A DNA stretch of 64,000 nt from Sphingomonas sp. PP-CE-3A-406 (GTDB lineage: Bacteria > Pseudomonadota > Alphaproteobacteria > Sphingomonadales > Sphingomonadaceae), in NCBI RefSeq assembly GCF_003688625.1, contig NZ_RCWY01000003.1:372001-436000 (forward strand), read 5' to 3'. Under the pieces are notes generated by a model. It saw only the letters and a program-made list of their open reading frames with translations, was not told the origin of the DNA and did not search any database. Position 1 is the stretch's first letter, and each line of letters begins with the position of its first letter. The translations under genes were made by a program, and so were the position numbers. This document shows, in pieces, positions 46,323-55,782 of this stretch.

Positions 46323-47557
46323 AGGAGACTGCGGCGTCCGGTCGCCGAGCGCTGCAAGTCTTCTATATCGGTGCCGGCGATCCGGTCGATCCGCGCTCGG
46401 GCATGGACGTCGTCGCGCGCGCGCACATCGCCGAGCTGGCCGCCTCACCCGCGATCGACCTGACCGGCGTCTTCACGACGTTGCCCGCCGACACCCCGCC
46501 GCCCGCGTTCGGCGGCGTTACCGGCTACCGCGCGGATACGAAGACTCCGTCCAAGGCGCGCAAGCTCGCGCATCTGTTGTCGGGTAAGCTGCTGATGAGC
46601 ATCGGCTTCGTTTCGACTCCGGCGCGGCGCGCGATCCGCGCGGGACTGGCGGCGAAACCCGATCTGATCGTGGTCGACCATATCCAGGCGCTCGCGAACG
46701 TGTCGCTGTGGCGGCTCGTGCTAGGGCGCACGCCCTTCGTCTTCATCGCACACAACGTTACGCCGGATACGCTGGTCGACGGCGCGCGGCTGCGGAAATC
46801 GCGCGCGGCGGCGGCGTTCCTGCGAGTCGAGGCGGTGCAGGCGTGGTTGATAGAGGCGTTGCTGTTGCGGCGTGCGACGCGGACCGTGTTCATTTCCGAC
46901 AGCGACGCGCGCCACTATCGCGGGCTGACCGGCGCGAAGGGCGTCGCGCTGTGCCCGGTGATCGAGCGCGCGCCGGTTTCGGCGGTAAAGGCGATCGCGC
47001 CGGCATCCAACGACATCGACCACCGCCGCGTCCTGTTCATCGGCAGTCCCGGCTTCCCCCCCAATCGCGCCGCGATCGACTGGATCACGCGGTCGCTCGC
47101 GCCGGCGTTGCTGGCACTCGACGCCCCCGCGATCGTGACGTTCATCGGCAAGGGCACGCGCGAGCATATCGGTACGCCCGCCGCCAATGTCGAAACGCTG
47201 GGCTTCGTCGCCGACGACGAGATGGAACGGCTGCTCGGCGCGTCGCTGTGCATGCTGAGCCCGGTCGTCCACGGCAGTGGGTTGAAGATCAAGATGCTCG
47301 AGGCGTTCGCTGCGGGTGCGCCGGTGATGGCGACGCCGCTGTCGCTCCAGGGCTTCGAATTCATGGGCGTGCCCGCGCTGCTCGATCTCGACCGGCCGGA
47401 GACCGCCGCCCGCCACATCCTCGGGCTCGCACAGGACCCGGCAGCGGTCGAGGCGGCACGCACGCACGTCCGCGAGCGCTGGGCCGCGCACAGCCGGCAG
47501 CGCGAGGGCGCCTTGGTCGATACGCTGATCGGAGCGCGCGCAGGACGGGCCGGATGA
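46319..47557 (+). CDS. Glycosyltransferase, GT-B fold (GT1/GT4 family type)
   Basis: 412 residues. N-terminal 'FYIGAGDPVDPRSGMD', a mid-protein 'VVDHIQAL', and the C-terminal donor-binding block 'VVHGSGLKIKMLEAFAAGAPV', where the E residue sits as in GT4 enzymes. It should add one sugar to the lipid-linked EPS repeat; donor and acceptor cannot be told. ATG 46319 is set by the ATGA overlap with the upstream gene. Confidence 0.87.
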   Translation: MKETAASGRRALQVFYIGAGDPVDPRSGMDVVARAHIAELAASPAIDLTGVFTTLPADTPPPAFGGVTGYRADTKTPSKARKLAHLLSGKLLMSIGFVSTPARRAIRAGLAAKPDLIVVDHIQALANVSLWRLVLGRTPFVFIAHNVTPDTLVDGARLRKSRAAAAFLRVEAVQAWLIEALLLRRATRTVFISDSDARHYRGLTGAKGVALCPVIERAPVSAVKAIAPASNDIDHRRVLFIGSPGFPPNRAAIDWITRSLAPALLALDAPAIVTFIGKGTREHIGTPAANVETLGFVADDEMERLLGASLCMLSPVVHGSGLKIKMLEAFAAGAPVMATPLSLQGFEFMGVPALLDLDRPETAARHILGLAQDPAAVEAARTHVRERWAAHSRQREGALVDTLIGARAGRAG

Positions 47558-47588
47558 TGGCGCCCAAGACGGACAAGGAGCGGGCATC

Positions 47589-48737
47589 GTGAGCGAGCCG
47601 CAGACGCGCACCGAATCGACCGGTCCTTTCGCGACGAAGGTCAGAGTGCTCGATCCCAATTTGTCGATCTATCTCGATCTGCTGCGCCTCGTCGCGGCGT
47701 TCGAGGTGGTGCTCGGCCATGCCAGGCATTTCGTCATGCCCCGGCTGCCCGGGTTCATCTCGGGCCACACCGGCGAAGCGGTCGCGGTGTTCTTCGTGCT
47801 GTCGGGGTTCGTCATCGCCTTCGTCGCGGAGGAGAAGGAGCACAGCCTTCGCGCCTATGCAACCGCTCGCCTGTCGCGGCTCTATTCGGTGTGCCTGATC
47901 GCGCTGCTGGCGGGGTTCGTCTGCGACATGATCACGCAGCGATATGGCGTGGTATCGCTCAGCGATCACCCGTTCTACGATCCCGCCTATCTCACCAACC
48001 TGCCGTTCGCGCTGACCTTCACCAATGAACTCTGGTTCAGCCACCGCGTGTTCGGCAGCAACGAGCCCTATTGGTCGCTCGGGTTCGAGGCGGCGTATTA
48101 CGTCATCTTCGCCGCATTCTTCTATCTCGGGCGGGTGCGGGGCGCGGTGATCGGTGTCCTTCTGATGCTCGCGTTCGGGCCGAAGGTCGTCGCGTACATG
48201 CCGATCTGGCTGTTCGGGCTGCTCGCCTATCGTCATGTGCGCGCCGGCCGCGTGACGATGCCGAAGCGGCTGGCACTCGCCGCGTTCGTCGCGACCTTGC
48301 TCGTTTATTTCGTCGTCAAGCGGACGCTCGAGCATTGGGCCTGGCCGATGTACGACCAAGCCGACCTTGCGCAGCTAGCGAAGAGCTTCGTCTATTTCGC
48401 GCTCGTCGGCGGGCTGATCACCGTCAACATCATCGCGTTCCGGCGTGCGACCGAGGGGCGGACGATCTTTCCCGCCGGCATCGCCCGCGCGATCCGCTGG
48501 CTGGCCGGGGCAAGCTTCACGTTGTACCTCGTCCACCAGCCGTTCTTCCTCATGCTGGCATCGGTGTTCCCGAAGCTGCGCGCGAGTGCGCTTGGTGGAC
48601 CGGTAGCAATCGTCGCCGCGGTAATCCTCGCACTACTGATCGCCGAAGTGTCGGAGCGTCGCAAGCGTGTGTTCCAGCGCGCGTTCGGCAGGCTGCTCGG
48701 CACCGGGTCGCCGTCCCGGTCGAAGGTCGTCTTGTAA
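47589..48737 (+). CDS. Membrane acyltransferase (acyltransferase family 3)
   Basis: 382 residues with about ten spans. 'LDLLRLVAAFEVVLGHARHF' and 'EAVAVFFVLSGFVIAFV' are the two conserved blocks. GTG start at 47589 has AAGGAG about 9 nt upstream. It is the third acyltransferase-3 gene in the locus and follows the glycosyltransferase in the same direction. Confidence 0.9.
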   Translation: MSEPQTRTESTGPFATKVRVLDPNLSIYLDLLRLVAAFEVVLGHARHFVMPRLPGFISGHTGEAVAVFFVLSGFVIAFVAEEKEHSLRAYATARLSRLYSVCLIALLAGFVCDMITQRYGVVSLSDHPFYDPAYLTNLPFALTFTNELWFSHRVFGSNEPYWSLGFEAAYYVIFAAFFYLGRVRGAVIGVLLMLAFGPKVVAYMPIWLFGLLAYRHVRAGRVTMPKRLALAAFVATLLVYFVVKRTLEHWAWPMYDQADLAQLAKSFVYFALVGGLITVNIIAFRRATEGRTIFPAGIARAIRWLAGASFTLYLVHQPFFLMLASVFPKLRASALGGPVAIVAAVILALLIAEVSERRKRVFQRAFGRLLGTGSPSRSKVVL

Positions 48738-48859
48738 TAATCTTCGGTGCAAAACAAATATTAGTTAAGATCGAAGAAACTATAGAATAACAGCAATTTT
48801 TCATTGCATGCCACCTAGATAGAGCGAGGGTTCAGGGTTTCGCCCGCACTAGGGAACAG

Positions 48860-49330
48860 ATGGTGGCAACGGTACACAACGCAGCATTTTTCGCGGATCC
48901 AGCCGAACGTCGCGCCGACACGCGAGTGGCGTTGGCGCGTACCGGTACGCTGCGCCTGCATGACGAGACGACGTCGCGCGAGATCCGGATCGCCGATCTC
49001 AACCGCGACGGGTGCCGGATCGAATCGGTACTGCCGTTGCTGCTCGATCAGAATGTCGTGGTCGGCATTCCCGGCGTAGGCCAGCGTGAGGCGCAGATCA
49101 CCTGGGCCGGCGCACGCGATTATGGTTGCCAGTTCGACCTGCCGCTCCCCGCCGGCAGCATCACCGCGGCGATGACCGACAATGTTTATGGTTTGAATAC
49201 CATCACCGGCGCGATCCGTGCGCCCGCCACCTTCAAATGGCAGCCGCGCGGGCGGTTGTTGCTGCTCGGCGTGATCAGCCTGGCAGGATGGACCGCGATC
49301 ACCTTGGTGGTCGAGCGTTTGCTAGGCTGA
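48860..49330 (+). CDS. PilZ-domain protein with C-terminal membrane anchor
   Basis: 156 residues. The c-di-GMP binding motifs are present: R-x-x-x-R as 'RRADTRV' (about 17-23) and D-x-(S/N)-x-x-G as 'DLNRDGCRIE' (about 45-54; Asn replaces the usual Ser). A C-terminal hydrophobic segment 'LLLLGVISLAGWTAITLVV' (about 133-152) suggests an inner-membrane anchor. This would let c-di-GMP influence EPS synthesis or export directly at the membrane. It is preceded by an AT-rich leader of about 120 bp, so it probably has its own promoter. Confidence 0.85.
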   Translation: MVATVHNAAFFADPAERRADTRVALARTGTLRLHDETTSREIRIADLNRDGCRIESVLPLLLDQNVVVGIPGVGQREAQITWAGARDYGCQFDLPLPAGSITAAMTDNVYGLNTITGAIRAPATFKWQPRGRLLLLGVISLAGWTAITLVVERLLG

Positions 49331-49355
49331 CAGTCCGCTAGCTTCGGAGACGTGC

Positions 49356-49401
49356 GCTGGCCGCCCCTTCCACTCGCGGGAGGGGGCGGCCAGCATTTTT
49401 T
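49356..49401. terminator. Strong intrinsic terminator between converging genes
   Basis: GCTGGCCGCCCC (49356-49367) pairs perfectly with GGGGCGGCCAGC (49383-49394), followed by ATTTTTT. It lies between the PilZ gene and the converging glycosidase gene. Confidence 0.9.
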
Positions 49402-49407
49402 GTGCGC

Positions 49408-50811
49408 CTACAGCATGCGGTAGCGTATTCCCGCGCCGCTGCCCGACAGCGACACCACGACCGGCCGCGACCCGACCGGGATCGTCGTGTCGCGCGGGCC
49501 GGCGGGCGAACAGATTGGCCGGTAGGGCGTCGGCGCGCCGCCGATTTGCAGCTCAGCCTTCTGCGCGGCACGATCCGTCCACGCGATCAACGTACGCGAC
49601 TGCCCGTCGTTCATTCTAGCAACGGTCAGGCCAGGCTGCGGCCGATCGATCCGCCAGCTTTTCGCGCGGCCGATCAGGCGGCTGACATCGCGCATCATGC
49701 AGGCGGCGGGCTTGGGTTTGTAATCGTAGGTGAACAGCCCGAAATTGGCCTCGTTGTCGGTGGGATCCTGGGCCTGGTCCTTCAACTGATAGATCCAGAC
49801 GCCGCGCATCCACGGCGTCGCCGCGGACCACAGCAGGAACTGGGCGATGTTATTGCCCGAATCGTTGCGCGCGATATCGCATGGCCCGCCCTGCGTGGTC
49901 GGCCAACCGATCTCGGTGACGTAGATCGGCATCGCCCGACCGCCGCGGATCCGCATCTTCGTGGCGAGCGCCTGCATCCGCGTGATCGCTTCGGCAGCAG
50001 TCCGGTTATCGGGGCGTTCGCAGTGGTTATAATAATGTACCGACAGGCCGTCGGCGCCCTTCAGCCCGCCGCCGCCGGCCACCGCGTGCACCCACTGCCA
50101 GCCGTCATCCGTCCCCGCCGCACCAGCCAGGACGGTGGCGTTCGGTTGGCTCGCGCGAATCGCGGCGGTCGCCTTGGCCGCCAGTCGGGCATAGGCGTCG
50201 CCGCCGCGCGGATCGCCGGGCGCGGCGCGTCCGATCAGCTTGCCCATCGCTGGCGCGGCGTTGAGGTTCCACTCGTTCCAGATCTCATAGATCGGGCGTC
50301 GGCCTGCGGTCTGGCGTGCGGCCTCGCCGGCAAAGTTCGCAAACGCCGCACGACCCGCATCGGTAACCGGCACGCCGTCGCCGCCGATCGCCGGATTGGG
50401 ATGATCCAGGATGAACAGCGGCCGCGCCTTGGTCGCGGCCAGGAACGCCGCCAGGCGGGGCCGCATGCTGCCCGGCGCGTTCATGCCCGCGCCCTTGAAG
50501 CCCGGCCAGGTCAGGTCGTCGCGGAACGACGATGCACCGACCGTGTCGATCGCCTGCGCCGTCCGGGCGGGGTCATAGCCATATTCGCCACCGATCCCGA
50601 AATGCACGCCGACGCCGATGATCAACGGCGCGGCGCGTGGCGTCAGCGGTCCATCGGGCAGCGGCCGCAACGGGCCGGGCGACGACGACGGCATCGGCGC
50701 CATCGAGGCGAGCGCGACGGCACCCCCGACCAGGCCGGTCAGCGCCAGCCCGGCACGGGCCACGATCTTCCCGGCCGTCAGGCTGGATTTCGGGGATCGA
50801 ATAGATGGCAT
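49408..50811 (-). CDS. Secreted GH39-like clan GH-A glycosidase
   Basis: 467 residues. An N-terminal signal or anchor ('VARAGLALTGLVGGAVALAS') precedes a TIM-barrel glycosidase-like domain. Acid/base Glu in 'PIYEIWNEWNLN' and nucleophile Glu in 'MPIYVTEIGWPTT' are the clan GH-A pair; 'GLSVHYYNHCERPD' is shared with the lipoprotein at 57032. Probably a periplasmic or surface enzyme trimming the EPS. It lies just after the terminator and upstream of the sugar-transferase gene on the same strand. Confidence 0.83.
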   Translation of the reverse strand: MPSIRSPKSSLTAGKIVARAGLALTGLVGGAVALASMAPMPSSSPGPLRPLPDGPLTPRAAPLIIGVGVHFGIGGEYGYDPARTAQAIDTVGASSFRDDLTWPGFKGAGMNAPGSMRPRLAAFLAATKARPLFILDHPNPAIGGDGVPVTDAGRAAFANFAGEAARQTAGRRPIYEIWNEWNLNAAPAMGKLIGRAAPGDPRGGDAYARLAAKATAAIRASQPNATVLAGAAGTDDGWQWVHAVAGGGGLKGADGLSVHYYNHCERPDNRTAAEAITRMQALATKMRIRGGRAMPIYVTEIGWPTTQGGPCDIARNDSGNNIAQFLLWSAATPWMRGVWIYQLKDQAQDPTDNEANFGLFTYDYKPKPAACMMRDVSRLIGRAKSWRIDRPQPGLTVARMNDGQSRTLIAWTDRAAQKAELQIGGAPTPYRPICSPAGPRDTTIPVGSRPVVVSLSGSGAGIRYRML

Positions 50812-50863
50812 TGGCTTCTCCTCAACCCCCGGAATCGCGCCCTACCGCCCCCGCGGCGCGGGC

Positions 50864-52252
50864 TCAATAGGCGTTGCTGTGGACGAGAACGGTCATCGTC
50901 CGGAACAGGATCTTGACGTCGCGCATCAGGCTCCAGTCATGGAGATATTCGAGATCGGCCTGCAGCCGGTTCTTGAGATCGACGTCGCGGTGGGTCGCGC
51001 CGCGGAACCCGCGAACCTGTGCAAGGCCGGTGATTCCCGGCTTCAGCGCATGGCGATGCCAATATTCGCGGTCGACTTCCCAGAACAGCTGGTTGCCCGC
51101 GAGCGAGCCGAGCGCGTGCGGGCGCGGCCCGACTAGGCTCATGTCGCCGAGCAGGACGTTCAGGAACTGCGGGATCTCGTCGAGGCTGGTCTTGCGGATG
51201 AACGCGCCGACGCGGGTGATGCGCTTGTCGTCGCGCTGCGTCGAGGTTGCGCCCTTGGCGTCGAGGCTTTCGACGCGCATCGAGCGGAACTTGAGGATGT
51301 TGAAGATGCGGTTGCCGCGCCCGATCCGCTCCTGGCGGAACAGCACCGGACCGGGCGAATCGAGCTTCACCGCGAGCGCGATCAGCACGAGCGCCGGAGA
51401 AATCGCGAACAGCACGATCAGCGTCACGATGATGTCGAGCGCGCGCTTCTTGGCCATGTCGGTATAGCTCAGCGGCCCGCGTGCAACGAGCAGCGTCTGG
51501 CGGCCCTTGAAGTTCTGCAGGCCCAGCACGCCGAGCTTGCCGAAACCGGCCGACAGGATCTCGCCGTCGACATTGGCGCCGCGCAGCAGCAGCGACCAGT
51601 CGAGCTGGCGATCCACCGGGCAGTGCACCACGACGCGCTCGTACTTGCTGACCATCTGGCCGAATCGATTGAGCATGTGCGGATTGCCCATGTCCGGCTC
51701 GATCCCGGCCTCGCCGGCGAAGATCGTGTCGCAGAGCTTCGGCTCGTGCCATTGCGCGCGCGGCACGTCGTCGACGATCAGCAGTTCGGCGACCAGCTTC
51801 GGCGCAACCGTGCGCCGGACGACGATGACGATGATCATCCGGAACGTCGCCATCAGGATCGTGGTGCCGCCGAAACCGATCGCGAACGCGACGCGGGAGA
51901 TGTCGTTACCCGCCTGGACGAAGAAGATCAGCGTCAGCAGCGCGAACCCGGTGATCGCCAGCGGCACGATCGCGCGCATCATCGATTCGGTGCCGCTGGT
52001 GATCGCGGGCCGGGAATACGCCTTGTTGTTGAAGGCGATAAGGAAATAGATCGGCAGGACCGGATAGGCGAGATCGATCCCGCTCAGCGACAGCCAATTG
52101 TCGCCGCGGACGAAGCTGCCGATCGCGAATCCGATTGCGATCGCGAACAGGTCGGTCGCGATCAACAGGCAATATAGCCGTAGGCGCAGGTTCCGTCGGT
52201 GGAGGGCGCCGGCCAACGAAACTTCGCCGAGATGGTCCATGGCTACTTCCAT
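50864..52252 (-). CDS. Undecaprenyl-phosphate hexose-1-phosphate transferase (initiating transferase, GelB/WcaJ-like)
   Basis: 462 residues. Four to five hydrophobic spans in the N-terminal half, then a cytosolic catalytic domain: 'KRALDIIVTLIVLFAISP', 'FRQERIGRGNRIFNILKFRS' (the R-x-x-R-x-G donor block), 'TSLDEIPQFLNVLLGDMSLV' and 'GPRPHALG'. This polyprenyl-phosphate phosphoglycosyl transferase places the first sugar phosphate on the lipid carrier and starts EPS repeat assembly. Start 52252 or the internal ATG 52240, which has GGAAG just upstream. Confidence 0.93.
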   Translation of the reverse strand: MEVAMDHLGEVSLAGALHRRNLRLRLYCLLIATDLFAIAIGFAIGSFVRGDNWLSLSGIDLAYPVLPIYFLIAFNNKAYSRPAITSGTESMMRAIVPLAITGFALLTLIFFVQAGNDISRVAFAIGFGGTTILMATFRMIIVIVVRRTVAPKLVAELLIVDDVPRAQWHEPKLCDTIFAGEAGIEPDMGNPHMLNRFGQMVSKYERVVVHCPVDRQLDWSLLLRGANVDGEILSAGFGKLGVLGLQNFKGRQTLLVARGPLSYTDMAKKRALDIIVTLIVLFAISPALVLIALAVKLDSPGPVLFRQERIGRGNRIFNILKFRSMRVESLDAKGATSTQRDDKRITRVGAFIRKTSLDEIPQFLNVLLGDMSLVGPRPHALGSLAGNQLFWEVDREYWHRHALKPGITGLAQVRGFRGATHRDVDLKNRLQADLEYLHDWSLMRDVKILFRTMTVLVHSNAY

Positions 52253-52496
52253 CGCGTGACTTTATCCTTAGAAAATCGGCCCCTGGCCACCCGACCGGTT
52301 TTCGCTGCGCTGCAACAGTGATAGCGGGTGGGCCATCGTGGAGCAATCACGGCGATATAACCTTACGATGCAGGATCTAACCTGAACGAAACACTCGAAT
52401 CAGTTTAGTTCGCCACCCATGGCGGCGCATAGCAGCCTTGCAACAATATGGCGTCACACCGTGCCTATCCCCGGATGGAATTGGAAAATAGAGACA

Positions 52497-53561
52497 ATGA
52501 TCGCAGTTAATGGTCGTTTTCTGGGACGCTCGGTCACCGGTGTCGAGCGGTTCGCGCGTATGTTGCTGGGGCAGGTTCACGATCGCATCGTGGCGGGCGT
52601 CGAGCCACCCCGCTGGACGCTGTTGCTGCCCCCCGGCGTTGCTGCACCGCCAGAATGGCCGCGGTTTTCGGCACGCACCGTCGGTCGCGGCGGTGGTCAC
52701 GCCTGGGAGCAGATCCATCTGCCGCGGGCGGTACACGGGTCGACGCTTCTCAACCTGTGCAACTCCGGGCCGATCGCACCGCGCCGGTCGCTGACCGTGA
52801 TCCACGACGCGCTGGTCTACGATCTGCCGGAGAATTTCTCGCGACCGTATCGGACGATGCATCGGACGCTCGGGCATCTCATCGCGCGTCGCTCGCAGAT
52901 CGCGACCGTCTCGAGCTTTTCACGCGATCGTCTGGCCGCAGTGCTCAAGCTCGACCCCGCCAGGATCCCCGTGATCCCGAACGCAGCGGACCATGTCGAT
53001 GCGATCGTCCCCGATACCGACATCGTCGCCCAACTGGGCCTGTTTCCGGGACGATTCCTGCTGTTCGTCGGATCTTTCGCACCAAACAAGAACCTCCCAC
53101 GCGCGCTCGAGGCGTTCGCGCGGGTCGCGCGGCCCGACGATCGGCTCGTGCTGGTCGGCGCGGCGGTCAAATCGTTCGCGCAGAACGGCATCGACGACGT
53201 GCCGCCGGGCGTGATCCTGCCGGGCCGGATCAGCGACGAGGCGTTGATGGGGCTGTACCGCGCCGCCCGCGCGCTGGTGTTTCCCAGCCTGTACGAAGGC
53301 TTCGGCATCCCACCGCTCGAGATGATGCAGTTCGGCCGTCCGGTGCTTGCCGGCGATATCCCTCCGGTGCGCGAAGTGTGCGGCGATGCGGCGCTGTACG
53401 TCGATCCGACCTCGATCGACTCGATCGCGGCGGGGCTGGAGCGGATCCTGCGCGACGACATTTTGGTCGACGATCTGGCGGCACGCACTGCGGCGCGCGC
53501 CGACGCCTATAGCTGGTCGGCGAGCACCGACGATCTGATCGCCGCGCTCGCTGCGATCTGA
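52497..53561 (+). CDS. Glycosyltransferase family 4 type
   Basis: 354 residues. GT-B fold with 'LLFVGSFAPNKNLPRALEAF' and the donor-site block 'LVFPSLYEGFGIPPLEMMQF', where E-x7-E type Glu residues are visible. ATG 52497 ('MIAVNGRFLGRSVTGVERFA') gives the family-like start, including a 'GVERF' substrate loop. It is divergent from the initiating transferase and converges on the next glycosyltransferase (22 bp apart). Confidence 0.9.
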   Translation: MIAVNGRFLGRSVTGVERFARMLLGQVHDRIVAGVEPPRWTLLLPPGVAAPPEWPRFSARTVGRGGGHAWEQIHLPRAVHGSTLLNLCNSGPIAPRRSLTVIHDALVYDLPENFSRPYRTMHRTLGHLIARRSQIATVSSFSRDRLAAVLKLDPARIPVIPNAADHVDAIVPDTDIVAQLGLFPGRFLLFVGSFAPNKNLPRALEAFARVARPDDRLVLVGAAVKSFAQNGIDDVPPGVILPGRISDEALMGLYRAARALVFPSLYEGFGIPPLEMMQFGRPVLAGDIPPVREVCGDAALYVDPTSIDSIAAGLERILRDDILVDDLAARTAARADAYSWSASTDDLIAALAAI

Positions 53562-53582
53562 ATAGTGAGCAAAAAACGCGGA

Positions 53583-54788
53583 TCAGACCGGGCGGTCGGC
53601 GTCGCTGGCGTAGAGTGCGATATAGCGGCCCGCGACCGCCGCTTCGGAGAATTGCTCGAGCAATGCCGGATCGGCGGTGCGGCGCGCGCGCCAGATCGCC
53701 GGGTCGTCGAGCGCAAGGCGGATTTGCGAGGCGAGCGCCTCGGGATCGTCCTTGGCGTACATCGCCGACAGCGGCGCCATATGGCCGATCTCGGGCGTGC
53801 CGCCGGCGTCCGAATACAAGGTCGGCGTGCCGCGCGCGAGGCTTTCGATCATGGTACGCGGCAGCGGTTCGGGCCAGGTCGAGCCGATGATCAGGACGTC
53901 GATGCTGTCGTAGAACGCATCGGCCTCGACAAACCCCATCCAGTCGATCCGCGGATCCGGATGGCGCGCCTTCAGTCCGTCGATATAGTCGGTCTGGCCA
54001 CCGCCAGCGATGCGCAGTCGCCAGTCGCCTTCGACGCTGGTGATCGCCGCGAGCACCACTTCGATGCCCTTTTCGGGTTCGACCCGGCCGATCACGCCGA
54101 ACACCAGGCCGGGGGCGTCCTCGCGCCCCGGTCGTTCCGCGCTGGACACCACCGCGTTCACATCGGCGATGTTGAAGATCACGCGGCTCGGCGTATCGTC
54201 GAAGAACCCGTGACGCTCGTGCGTATCGATCACGTACTGACTGTTCGAGGCGACCGCATCGACGAGCGGCGTATTGCGCTTCTTGCGGTCGGTCAGCAGC
54301 CGGCAATCGGCGCAGCGCTCGACGCAATCCTTGCGGTCGCGGTATAGCGCGGCACGCGCGCACATAAGGCTGTAGTCGCGCAGCGTGTGGACGATCCGGA
54401 TGTCGTTGGCGCGCGCCCAGTGCCAGATCTCGGTCGAGAACCCCTGTAGATTGTTGGTGTGCAGCACGTCGGGCTTGATCCGCTTGGCAAGCGCGATCAG
54501 GTCGCGGGTCGCCCGCCGATTCTTCCGGTCGCGCAGGTGCCACATCAGGCGCACGGGCTTCGACGGACGATGACCGGGGCGGAACGGCCAATAGATGTTG
54601 CGGAGCGGCAGGCGGTGCACCGTGACGGGGCCGTCGCGTTCCTCGATGATCCTATCGCCGTCGTGCAGCGACGCGACGTGAACCTCGTGACCGCGCGCGC
54701 CGACCGCCCGGCCGAGCAGCGCGACCGACCGCTCGGCGCCACCGACGAGGGAGGGGGGATACAACGTGTTCACGATCAGAATGCGCAT
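53583..54788 (-). CDS. Glycosyltransferase family 4 type
   Basis: 401 residues. 'MRILIVNTLYPPSLVGGAERSV' is the typical GT4 start; 'FGVIGRVEPEKGIEVVLAA' and 'STWPEPLPRTMIESLARGTP' form the donor site. A Cys-rich stretch 'CVERCADCRL' resembles a metal-binding loop also seen in the protein at 55783. Likely adds a sugar to the EPS repeat. Confidence 0.9.
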   Translation of the reverse strand: MRILIVNTLYPPSLVGGAERSVALLGRAVGARGHEVHVASLHDGDRIIEERDGPVTVHRLPLRNIYWPFRPGHRPSKPVRLMWHLRDRKNRRATRDLIALAKRIKPDVLHTNNLQGFSTEIWHWARANDIRIVHTLRDYSLMCARAALYRDRKDCVERCADCRLLTDRKKRNTPLVDAVASNSQYVIDTHERHGFFDDTPSRVIFNIADVNAVVSSAERPGREDAPGLVFGVIGRVEPEKGIEVVLAAITSVEGDWRLRIAGGGQTDYIDGLKARHPDPRIDWMGFVEADAFYDSIDVLIIGSTWPEPLPRTMIESLARGTPTLYSDAGGTPEIGHMAPLSAMYAKDDPEALASQIRLALDDPAIWRARRTADPALLEQFSEAAVAGRYIALYASDADRPV

Positions 54789-55181
54789 GCTACCCTATCA
54801 ATTCGTCTTTTGCGTATCAGCCGCGACCCAAATACCGCGGAGGAGGCGCACCATGGAATTCAAGGCGGCGTAATTCTTGGGCGACATCCACCCGTTCTGG
54901 TCGATCGTTACTGTCGTCGCGATCAAATCCAATGCGGATACTACGCCATCGAACGTTCATCCCGCGTCTGCGATATCGTGACCTCAGCATCTTTCGCAAC
55001 CGTGAACTTGTGACGGCAAGGGCAGGCACGTGGCCTCGACAGACGATATTTTTACAAAAAACGATACGAGTTCACCGTTATGGCTTTGCGTGACGTCACA
55101 ATTGCCGCAATGCACAAAAAATTTCTTTATACCATTTTCACCATGCCAAATGGCAGTCTCCAGCAGAGGTAGTGTCCGCCC
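54789..55181. other. AT-rich intergenic region upstream of the acetyltransferase
   Basis: About 390 bp between divergent genes. It becomes AT-rich from about 55045 to 55150, with runs of A/T and a TGACGTCA palindrome near 55090. It likely contains promoters for both flanking genes. No gene or RNA is evident. Confidence 0.4.
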
Positions 55182-55739
55182 ATGACCAATACGGAATCAG
55201 GCGAAGCCGCCGGTTTCCGCGCGGCGGTTCGGCGTGATCTCGCGTTGTTCGCCCATCACGAATCGACCATCGTAACCGCGGGCTTCGCCTTGCGGATGAT
55301 CCTGGTGACGCAAGGGTTCCAGTTCGTGCTGGCGCGGCGAATCCAGGATCTGTTGGCGCGCATTCCCGTGATTGGTCGTCCGATGCGGCGTATCTGGTGG
55401 TGGGGGACGTGCCGCTCGTTCGGTTCGGAAATCGCGATCGGCTGTACGGTTTCGCCGGGACTGTACATTCCTCATCCGTACGGGATCGTCGTGGGCGTCT
55501 GCACCTTGGGCGAAAACGTCGCGATCCTGCAGAACGTCACGATCGGCTCGCGCCACTCGCACAGCCCTGGTCATGCACGGATCGGCCGAAACGCCTATCT
55601 GTCGGCAGGGGCGGCAATTATAGGCGCGATCTCAATCGGGGAGGGAGCCATGATCGGCGCCAATGCCGTAGTGTTGCGTGATGTGCCGAGCGGTGCGGTC
55701 GCGGTTGGCGTGCCGGCCCGGATCGTCGCCGCGTCATGA
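55182..55739 (+). CDS. Serine O-acetyltransferase-like hexapeptide acetyltransferase
   Basis: 185 residues. Beta-helix repeats with 'IPHPYGIVVGVCTLGENVAI' and 'AISIGEGAMIGANAVVLRD'. Its N-terminus ('FRAAVRRDLALFAHHES') and layout parallel the protein at 45759, of which it is a paralogue. It probably acetylates an EPS sugar or precursor. A glycosyltransferase follows 43 bp downstream. Confidence 0.87.
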   Translation: MTNTESGEAAGFRAAVRRDLALFAHHESTIVTAGFALRMILVTQGFQFVLARRIQDLLARIPVIGRPMRRIWWWGTCRSFGSEIAIGCTVSPGLYIPHPYGIVVGVCTLGENVAILQNVTIGSRHSHSPGHARIGRNAYLSAGAAIIGAISIGEGAMIGANAVVLRDVPSGAVAVGVPARIVAAS

Positions 55740-55782
55740 TGCTGCGCGAACTCTCGTCCTATAGCCATTGGAGCGGCACGCG

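Noticed and set aside
49402..50916. 504-codon plus-strand frame opposite the GH39-like gene
   Set aside because: No domain, very Arg-rich, and the minus strand has a glycosidase with both catalytic motifs.
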